51,327 bases of DNA, taken from NCBI GenBank assembly GCA_905214425.1, contig CAJMLY010000015.1:1-51327 (forward strand). Direction: 5' to 3'. The DNA comes from an uncultured bacterium (GTDB taxonomy: Bacteria > Actinomycetota > Coriobacteriia > Coriobacteriales > Coriobacteriaceae). Positions within the stretch are counted from its first letter, which is position 1; the number at the start of each line of letters is the position of its first letter. Under the pieces are notes generated by a model that did not search any database, had not been told where the DNA came from, and saw only the letters and a list, made by a program, of their open reading frames with translations. Shown piece after piece: positions 31,809 to 37,863 of this stretch. Made by a program: the position numbers and the translations under genes.

Positions 31809-32798
31809 ATGGTAAGTATTGTTCTTGCTAGCCACGGGGACTTGGCAGCTGGAATCAAGCAGACGGGCTCGATGGTCTTTGGCGATCAGCCGTCTGTTGC
31901 CGTGGTCTCGCTCGAGCCGAGCATGGGCCCCGACGATTTCCGTGCCAAGGTCGAGGAAGCAGTCGCTTCCTTCGAGGACCAGGAGCAGGTGCTCTTCCTC
32001 GTTGATCTGTGGGGCGGCACGCCGTTCAACCAGATCAGCGGACTCATCGAGGGCCACGATTCCTGGGCTATCGTCACCGGTGTCAACCTGCCTATGCTCA
32101 TCGAGGCATATTCGCAGCGCTTTGACGCAAAGAACACTGCACATGCGATCGCAAAACATCTCGTGACTGAGGCTAAGGCTGGCGTGCGTGTCAAGCCCGA
32201 GTCTCTGGAGCCCGAGGAGAAGAAGCCGGCTGCGGCCGCCGCTGCTCCTGCAGGCGCCATCCCTCCGGGAACGGTCATCGGCGACGGGCACATCAAGATT
32301 GCCCACGTCCGTATCGACACCCGTCTGCTGCATGGTCAGGTGGCCACCACGTGGACCAAGCAGATCAACCCCAACCGCATCATCGTGGTTTCCGACGGCG
32401 TTGCTCACGACGAGCTCCGCAAGACCATGATCGAGCAGGCTGCCCCTCCGGGGGTCCATGCCAACGTCGTGCCCATCAAGAAGATGGCCGAGGTCGTCAA
32501 GGACACGCGCTTTGGTGACACCAAGGCCATGCTGCTCTTCGAGAACCCGCAGGATCTGCTCAGGGCCATCGAGGCCGGTGTCGACATCAAGGAAGTCAAC
32601 ATCGGTTCCATGGCTCACTCCAAGGGCAAGGTCGTCGTCACCAACGCCGTCGCTATGGGCGATGACGACGTTAAGACCCTCGAGGCCCTCAAGGCCAAGG
32701 GCGTCAAGTTCGAGGTCCGCAAGGTTCCTTCGGATTCCTCCGAGGATCTCGACGCCATGTTGAAGAAAGCTAAGGCCGAACTGGCCGCTCAAGCATAG
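31809..32798 (+). CDS. manX: PTS mannose-family EIIAB component
   Basis: 329 residues: IIA domain (1-125) with phosphorylated His9 (ASHGDLAAG), an Ala/Pro linker (about 138-155, KKPAAAAAAPAGAIPPG), and IIB domain (160-329) with His175 (RLLHGQVATTW). It takes phosphate from HPr and passes it to the incoming sugar. Start ATG at 31809, 7 bases after AGGAGG; a GTG directly before is possible. First gene of manXYZ. Mannose-family PTSs carry glucose, mannose, amino sugars and others, so the sugar is not fixed by sequence. Confidence 0.95.
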   Translation: MVSIVLASHGDLAAGIKQTGSMVFGDQPSVAVVSLEPSMGPDDFRAKVEEAVASFEDQEQVLFLVDLWGGTPFNQISGLIEGHDSWAIVTGVNLPMLIEAYSQRFDAKNTAHAIAKHLVTEAKAGVRVKPESLEPEEKKPAAAAAAPAGAIPPGTVIGDGHIKIAHVRIDTRLLHGQVATTWTKQINPNRIIVVSDGVAHDELRKTMIEQAAPPGVHANVVPIKKMAEVVKDTRFGDTKAMLLFENPQDLLRAIEAGVDIKEVNIGSMAHSKGKVVVTNAVAMGDDDVKTLEALKAKGVKFEVRKVPSDSSEDLDAMLKKAKAELAAQA

Positions 32799-32816
32799 TA
32801 AAGGAGGGTCCGATAC

Positions 32817-33635
32817 ATGTCTGCAATCACTATTCTGCTTGTTGCGATTGTCGCGTTGCTTGCCGGTATGGAAGGTATTCTGGATGAGTTCCAGTTCCAT
32901 CAGCCGCTCGTGGCATGCACGCTTATCGGTCTCGTAACCGGTCACCTTCAGGAGGGCATCCTCCTGGGCGGTTCGCTCCAGATGATGGCCCTTGGCTGGG
33001 CTAACGTCGGCGCCGCCGTCGCGCCTGACGCCGCTCTGGCCTCGGTCGCTTCTTCGATCATCATGGTGCTCGCCCTCAATGGCGGCGCCACCGATTCGGC
33101 CAAGGCCGTTACCACCGCTATCGCCGTCGCCGTCCCGCTGTCGGTCGCTGGTCTGTTCCTGACCATGATCTGCCGTACCATTGCTACCGCTATCGCTCAC
33201 GCCATGGACGGTTGCGCCGAGAAGGGCGACTTCTCCGGCATCGAGCGCTGGCAGTATGCTGCCATCCTCATGCAGGGCCTTCGTATCGCCATCCCGGCAG
33301 TGCTTCTGTGCGTCATCCCGGCCGAGGCCGTTACCAACGCGCTTAACGCTATGCCCGACTGGCTGTCCGGCGGCATGGCTGTCGGCGGCGGCATGGTCGC
33401 TTCCGTCGGTTACGCCATGGTCATCAACATGATGGCCACCAAGGAGACCTGGCCGTTCTTCGTCCTCGGCTTCGTCCTTGCTGCCATCCCTCAGCTCACG
33501 CTGATCGCCCTTGGTCTCATTGGCATCTCCCTTGCCCTCATCTACCTTGGCCTTAAGGATCTGGCCAAGCAGGGTGGCGGCATGGGCGGTGGCTCCGGCG
33601 ACCCGCTCGGCGACATTCTGAACGATTACGAGTAG
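32817..33635 (+). CDS. manY: PTS mannose-family EIIC component
   Basis: 272 residues with multiple membrane helices. EIIC signatures: an N-terminal LLAGMEGILDEFQFHQPLVACTL-type segment, then GLVTGHLQEGILLGGSLQMM and ALGWANVGAAVAPDAALAS. Forms the sugar channel with EIID. The start follows AAAGGAGGGT by a suitable distance, 18 bases after manX. The C-terminus is Gly-rich (GGGMGGGSGD). Confidence 0.96.
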   Translation: MSAITILLVAIVALLAGMEGILDEFQFHQPLVACTLIGLVTGHLQEGILLGGSLQMMALGWANVGAAVAPDAALASVASSIIMVLALNGGATDSAKAVTTAIAVAVPLSVAGLFLTMICRTIATAIAHAMDGCAEKGDFSGIERWQYAAILMQGLRIAIPAVLLCVIPAEAVTNALNAMPDWLSGGMAVGGGMVASVGYAMVINMMATKETWPFFVLGFVLAAIPQLTLIALGLIGISLALIYLGLKDLAKQGGGMGGGSGDPLGDILNDYE

Positions 33636-33651
33636 GAGGGGAGTGATACAT

Positions 33652-34572
33652 ATGGCAGAGAACAAGATTCAGCTCACCAAGGCTGACCGCAAGAAGGTTT
33701 GCTTCCGTCATCAGTTCCTTCAGGGCTCGTGGAACTACGAGCGTATGCAGAACGGCGGCTGGTGCTTCGCAATGATCCCTGCGATCAAGAAGCTCTACAC
33801 CAGCAAGGATGACCAGATTGCCGCTCTTAAGCGCCACCTGGAGTTCTATAACACCCACCCCTATGTTTCCGCCCCCGTCATTGGCGTTACCCTCGCCCTC
33901 GAGGAGGAGCGCGCCAACGGTGCTCCGATCGATGATGTCGCCATCCAGGGCGTCAAGGTCGGTATGATGGGCCCGCTCGCCGGCGTCGGTGACCCCGTCT
34001 TCTGGTTCACCCTTCGCCCGATTCTGGGCGCTCTGGGCGCTTCCCTGGCCATGTCCGGCAGCATCGTCGGTCCGCTGCTGTTCTTCTTCGCGTGGAACAT
34101 CATCCGTTACGCTTTCCTGTGGTACACGCAGGAGTTTGGCTACAAGGTCGGCTCCTCCATCGCCAAGGACCTCTCCGGTGGTCTGATGGGCAAGGTCACC
34201 GAGGGCGCTTCCATCCTGGGTATGTTCATCATCGGCGCCCTGGTCGAGCGCTGGGTGTCCATTTCCTTCACCCCGATCGTCTCCACGGTCAAGCAGTCTG
34301 CTGGCGCCTTTATCGACTGGGCTAGCCTGCCCTCCGGTTCCGAGGGTATCAAGGAAGCGCTGACGATGTACAACTCCGTCGGTGCTACCGCCCTTGATCA
34401 GATGAAGGTCACCACGCTTCAGGCCAACCTCGATCAGCTCATCCCCGGCCTTGCCGCCGTGTGCCTGACCCTGCTGGTCTGCAAGCTCCTCAAGAAGAAG
34501 GTCAGCCCGATCGTCATCATCCTGGCTCTCTTCGCCGTCGGCATCATCGGTCGCTTCTGCGGCTTCATGTAA
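33652..34572 (+). CDS. manZ: PTS mannose-family EIID component
   Basis: 306 residues. A cytoplasmic N-terminal part typical of EIID (FLQGSWNYERMQNGGW, YTSKDDQIAALKRHLEFYNTHP), then GPLAGVGDPVFWFTLRPI and hydrophobic helices to the C-terminus. Partner of EIIC in the membrane. ATG at 33652 after GGAGGGGAG; a GTG three codons earlier is too close to the ribosome site. Followed by a terminator-like hairpin before the DUF956 gene. Confidence 0.96.
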   Translation: MAENKIQLTKADRKKVCFRHQFLQGSWNYERMQNGGWCFAMIPAIKKLYTSKDDQIAALKRHLEFYNTHPYVSAPVIGVTLALEEERANGAPIDDVAIQGVKVGMMGPLAGVGDPVFWFTLRPILGALGASLAMSGSIVGPLLFFFAWNIIRYAFLWYTQEFGYKVGSSIAKDLSGGLMGKVTEGASILGMFIIGALVERWVSISFTPIVSTVKQSAGAFIDWASLPSGSEGIKEALTMYNSVGATALDQMKVTTLQANLDQLIPGLAAVCLTLLVCKLLKKKVSPIVIILALFAVGIIGRFCGFM

Positions 34573-34628
34573 GCACGCTTCGGCTTAAGACCGAGAGTTG
34601 CTAGGTAAGGGCTTTTGAGCCATTGAAA

Positions 34629-34673
34629 CGGACCGCACCCGGTGGGTACACTGGATGCGGTCCGATTGTTTTT
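34629..34673 (+). terminator. Terminator or attenuator between manZ and the DUF956 gene
   Basis: CGGACCGCA (34629-34637) pairs exactly with TGCGGTCCG (34656-34664), with a small ACCC/GGGT stem inside the loop, followed by ATTGTTTTTATT. It would reduce, but need not abolish, read-through into the next gene. Confidence 0.75.
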
Positions 34674-34692
34674 ATTGGAGGGCGAGGCGCGT

Positions 34693-35091
34693 ATGGCGCA
34701 ATCTCAGAACAGCACGGTCGATCTGGCAACGCCGGCAACCTGCCTGATGGGGCTTACCAGCCACGGTAACGTGATGGTGGGCAATAAGGCGTTCGAGTAT
34801 TACAACGAGCGCAATCCCGAGGATTATATTCAAATCCCGTGGGACGAGGTCGACTATATTGCCGCCGAGGTTTTACGCGGCACCAAGAAGATCACGCGTT
34901 TTGCCATCTTCACCAAGGACAACGGTCACTTTACGTTTTCGACGCGCGACGACAAAGAGACGCTTCGTGCTGTCCGCAAGTACGTCGACGAGGATAAGCT
35001 TGTGCGTTCGCCCGACTTTATCGATGTGACGGCCAAGGGCGCCAAGAGCATCCCCTCCGTTATCAAAAACCTCTTCCACAAAGGTAACTAG
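34693..35091 (+). CDS. manO: DUF956 protein (ManO), mannose-PTS associated
   Basis: 132 residues. DUF956 features: ATCLMGLTSHGNVMVGNKAFEYYN near the start, IPWDEVDYIAAEV, and FAIFTKDNGHFTFSTRDDKE. The family is regularly found at the end of mannose-type PTS operons and may be a regulator; its mechanism is unknown. ATG at 34693 has GGAGGGCGAGG upstream. It follows a terminator-like hairpin, so its level may differ from that of the transporter. Confidence 0.88.
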   Translation: MAQSQNSTVDLATPATCLMGLTSHGNVMVGNKAFEYYNERNPEDYIQIPWDEVDYIAAEVLRGTKKITRFAIFTKDNGHFTFSTRDDKETLRAVRKYVDEDKLVRSPDFIDVTAKGAKSIPSVIKNLFHKGN

Positions 35092-35113
35092 TCATTAAAG
35101 AGCGCCCCCCAAA

Positions 35114-35325
35114 GTGGGACGCAGTTTCCCATGGGGCTCGATTGGGAAAGTGCATCCCAGTTCGAGCGCCGATTCCGGGATGTAGTTTCCGGAACGGGGT
35201 CGTTTGGGAAACCGTGTCCCGTTTCGAGCCGAAATTCTGGGACACAGTTTCCAGCGAGGTCCCATTGGGAAAGTTTGACCCAGAATTTGCCTGGATAGTG
35301 GGACACACTTTCCGGAGGGCTGTTC
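35114..35325. repeat. 61-bp-period tandem hairpin repeat (three units plus a partial)
   Basis: Units begin at 35114, 35175, 35237 and 35298. Each opens with YGGGAYRYAGTTTCC-type sequence and closes with TGGGAAA...CCCRG, which pair with each other. The ~14-base spacers differ (TTCGAGCGCCGATT, TTCGAGCCGAAATT, AATTTGCCTGGATA). The fourth unit breaks off at about 35325 into the end of a GTTGCGGTG-family palindrome (TTCCACCGCAAC). This fills most of the 303 bases between the DUF956 gene and the tRNA. Confidence 0.85.
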
Positions 35326-35394
35326 CACCGCAACTTCGAAGAGTGGCTATACGCTGTATTACAACGGCGTAAATCTGCTACACTAGTACAACAT

Positions 35395-35470
35395 GCCTCC
35401 GTAGCTCAGGGGATAGAGCACCGCTCTCCTAAAGCGGGTGTCGACGGTTCGAATCCGCCCGGGGGCACCA
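35395..35470 (+). tRNA. tRNA-Arg, anticodon CCT
   Basis: Acceptor GCCTCCG/CGGGGGC (one T-G pair), D arm GCTC/GAGC, anticodon arm CCGCT-CTCCTAA-AGCGG with anticodon CCT, variable loop GTGTC, and T arm GACGG-TTCGAAT-CCGCC with one A-C mismatch. ACCA is encoded at 35467-35470. Reads AGG codons. A terminator follows. The second half of the gene is copied twice nearby, once direct and once inverted. Confidence 0.95.
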
Positions 35471-35480
35471 GAAGATTATG

Positions 35481-35513
35481 ACGGCGTCGCGAGAGCGGCG
35501 CCGTTTCTGGTTT
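35481..35513 (+). terminator. Terminator after tRNA-Arg
   Basis: ACGGCGTCGC pairs with GCGGCGCCGT (one T-G) over a GAGA loop; the tail is TTCTGGTTT. The flanking ACCAGA/TCTGGT can pair to extend it. Confidence 0.7.
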
Positions 35514-35525
35514 GTGGGAGCTGCC

Positions 35526-35551
35526 GGCGGATTCGAGCCGTCGACACCCGC
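35526..35551 (-). repeat. Inverted copy of the tRNA-Arg T-arm region
   Basis: These 26 bases are the reverse complement of tRNA positions 35434-35459 with a single change (A to G). In a read-through transcript they would pair with the 3' half of the tRNA. Confidence 0.85.
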
Positions 35552-35577
35552 GTCACCAATTTCCCTGCGGGGGAGTT

Positions 35578-35602
35578 TTCGAATCCGCCCGGGGGCACCA
35601 GA
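35578..35602 (+). repeat. Direct duplicate of the tRNA-Arg 3' end (attachment-site-like)
   Basis: 25 bases identical to 35448-35472, covering the T loop, T stem, acceptor strand and ACCAGA. It is followed, like the original, by a terminator with TTCTGGTTT. Integration into tRNA genes leaves this kind of footprint, but no integrase is in the window. Confidence 0.75.
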
Positions 35603-35610
35603 GGAATATC

Positions 35611-35643
35611 GAGCCCGGTACCGCTACGGTGCCGGGCTCTTCT
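35611..35643 (+). terminator. Second terminator, after the duplicated tRNA end
   Basis: GAGCCCGGTACCG pairs with CGGTGCCGGGCTC (one T-G) over a short CTA loop; tail TTCTGGTTT, the same as the first terminator. The remaining ~125 bases to pknB hold a further hairpin (AGCGCCCGCTTGCTG / AAGCGGGCGC at about 35689-35717) that may end the leftward kinase operon. Confidence 0.75.
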
Positions 35644-35769
35644 GGTTTAAGGCATGTCGTAGTATTCGCTGCTTCAGATAAAGAAAGCGCCCGCTTGCTG
35701 GGGGAGCAAGCGGGCGCCTGTGAGCGAATATGTTTGCGGCGAAAGCCGTGATGAGCGGTGGGGTGGCGA

Positions 35770-37731
35770 CTAGTTGGTCGTACCGGAATCGTCGCCCGTG
35801 CCCGAGCCAGAGCCCGAACCCGAGCCAGAAAGTGCGACTGTTAGCGTGATCGTGCTGTCGGTGGACTGCTTGCCGGTGGGGGAGACGCCCGTAACGGTGG
35901 CATCCTCGTTACCGCTCACGGGATTGCCGTTCTGGTCACAGAAGCCGATGTTATAGAAACCGGCGTTGTTGAGCGCGGTAACGGCGGCGGAAATGCTCTT
36001 GCCGTACAGGTTGCCCGGGACGGTGGCCTTGCCGGACTTCTTGGCAATGACGACGGTAATCGTGGCGCCGGGCTTCTGCTTGCCGCTGGGGTTCCAGCTG
36101 ATCACGGTGCCCTCGGTAACCGAGTCGTTCTCCTGGTAGCTCACGTCGACGCCAAAGCCTGCCATATCGAGGGCGTTGCGCGCCTGGGCCTCGGTCATGT
36201 CGGTCAGGTCGGGGACGGACGTGGTATCCGGGCCGCTCGAGACCTTGTACGAGATGGTCGTGCCCTTCGCGACTTCCTTACCGGCATCGGTGCCCTGCTC
36301 AAAGACCTGGCCCTCATCGGCCTCGTTGGCCTCCTCGGAGGCGTTGCCCTTCAGGCCAACGCTTGCCAGCGCGGCCTCGGCCTGGTCCTTGGTCAGGCCG
36401 ACAAGCTGGGGAACCTCAACCTTCTCGGAGGGCTTGGGGCCCTTGGAGATTACCAGGTTCACCTTAGTGCCCTTGGCCTTCTTGGTGTTGCCGTTGGGCG
36501 TCTGCTCGGCGACCTTGCCCTCGTCGACATCGTCGTTGTAGCTTTGGTCGATGGTGCCGACCTCGAGGCCGGCTTCCTTGATCAGCTCGACGGCAGTCTG
36601 CTGGTCCTTGCCCAGTACATCGGGAACGGTGACCTGCTCGCCGCCAAAGAGTCCTGTGGCAAAGGCCACCACGATGCCGATGACGGCAACGGCTGCCACC
36701 ACGGCGGCGATGATCTTGTTCTTGTTGGATTTGGGCTCTTCGACCTCGTAGGAGCCGGTGGAGCCCGAAACCGAGCTACGGGTGGTATTCTGGCCGCTCA
36801 CGCCCGAGACGGGACGCACCATGGCGCGCGTCTGATCGGAAAGCTCGCGAGTCATGGTGGCGCCCAGCTCACCGGGGGCACCGATGATGCGCGTGGGCTC
36901 CGAGACGTTGACGGCACGGCCCGACAGGTAGCTGTTGAGCACCTGACGCAGCTCGTCGGCGGTCTGGAAGCGGTTTGCCGGGTCTTTCTCCATGCACTTG
37001 AGGATGATGCGCTCAAGGTCGGCGTCGACACCGGAGTTGATCTGGCTCGGCGGAATAGGCAGCTCGTTGACCTGCTTGAGTGCGACCGAGATGGCGTCGT
37101 CACCGTCAAAGGGAACGCGGCCGGTGGCGCACTCGTACATCACGACGCCCAGCGAGTAGATATCCGAGGTGGGGCCGAGGTCCTGACCGCGGGTCTGCTC
37201 GGGGCTGACGTAGTGGGCGGTTCCCAGCACGTTGTTGTCTTGCGTGAGGTGGCTGTTCTTGGCACGCGCGATGCCAAAGTCCATCACCTTGATGTTGCCG
37301 TCGGGCAGCACCATGATGTTCTGCGGCTTAATGTCGCGGTGGATGATCTCGTGCTTGTGGGCGACCGAAAGCGCAGAGCTGATCTGCGAGCCGATCTGGG
37401 CGACCTTCTTGGGGTCGAGGGCGCCGTGGCTCTTGATGCCGCTCTTAAGGTCGGTGCCGCGCAGGTACTCCATGACGATGTAATAGGTGTCGCCGTCCTT
37501 GCCCCAATCGTAGACGCCCACGATATAGGGGGAGGAGAGACCGGCTGCTGCCTGGGCCTCCTGCTTAAAGCGTGCGGCGAAGGTTGCGTCGCCGGCATAC
37601 TGTGGCAGCATGATCTTGACGGCGACCGTGCGGTCGAGGACCTGGTCCTGTGCACGGTAGACGGTCGCCATGCCGCCCGTTCCCACCTTATCCTTGAGGA
37701 GGTATCTTCCCCCGAGGACCCTCTGTTCCAT
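35770..37731 (-). CDS. pknB: PASTA-domain Ser/Thr protein kinase (PknB/StkP type)
   Basis: 653 residues. Cytoplasmic kinase domain (about 8-270): G-loop GTGGMATVY, catalytic Lys in VAVKIML, HRDIKPQN, DFGIA and SPEQ. Juxtamembrane region to about 330, one membrane helix (about 333-356), then four PASTA repeats (VPDVLGK..., VPQLVGL..., VPDLTDM..., VPGNLYGK...) outside, and a Ser-Gly tail. It senses peptidoglycan fragments or lipid II and controls division and wall synthesis. ATG at 37731 is preceded 5 bases earlier by AGGAG; an upstream ATG at 37746 overlaps that site. Last gene of the operon, 132 bases after the SEDS-PBP fusion; that gap has no other feature. Confidence 0.96.
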   Translation of the reverse strand: MEQRVLGGRYLLKDKVGTGGMATVYRAQDQVLDRTVAVKIMLPQYAGDATFAARFKQEAQAAAGLSSPYIVGVYDWGKDGDTYYIVMEYLRGTDLKSGIKSHGALDPKKVAQIGSQISSALSVAHKHEIIHRDIKPQNIMVLPDGNIKVMDFGIARAKNSHLTQDNNVLGTAHYVSPEQTRGQDLGPTSDIYSLGVVMYECATGRVPFDGDDAISVALKQVNELPIPPSQINSGVDADLERIILKCMEKDPANRFQTADELRQVLNSYLSGRAVNVSEPTRIIGAPGELGATMTRELSDQTRAMVRPVSGVSGQNTTRSSVSGSTGSYEVEEPKSNKNKIIAAVVAAVAVIGIVVAFATGLFGGEQVTVPDVLGKDQQTAVELIKEAGLEVGTIDQSYNDDVDEGKVAEQTPNGNTKKAKGTKVNLVISKGPKPSEKVEVPQLVGLTKDQAEAALASVGLKGNASEEANEADEGQVFEQGTDAGKEVAKGTTISYKVSSGPDTTSVPDLTDMTEAQARNALDMAGFGVDVSYQENDSVTEGTVISWNPSGKQKPGATITVVIAKKSGKATVPGNLYGKSISAAVTALNNAGFYNIGFCDQNGNPVSGNEDATVTGVSPTGKQSTDSTITLTVALSGSGSGSGSGTGDDSGTTN

Positions 37732-37863
37732 TCCTGCTCCTAACATAACTATTCGCTCAACGATGTGTGTAGTACCTACGATGTGGCCGCTGGGGCTGTG
37801 TGGCGCGTTGCCGCTAACTCTTCGGCCGCGGCGCGCCTCGGGTGTCCGATTCGATCATGGGCA

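Noticed and set aside
34629..34673. Riboswitch between manZ and the DUF956 gene
   Set aside because: A single hairpin with T-tract explains the segment; no conserved aptamer-like core visible.
35114..35325. CRISPR array
   Set aside because: The period is regular, but the conserved parts are diverged hairpin arms rather than identical repeats, spacers are ~14 bases, and no cas gene is present.
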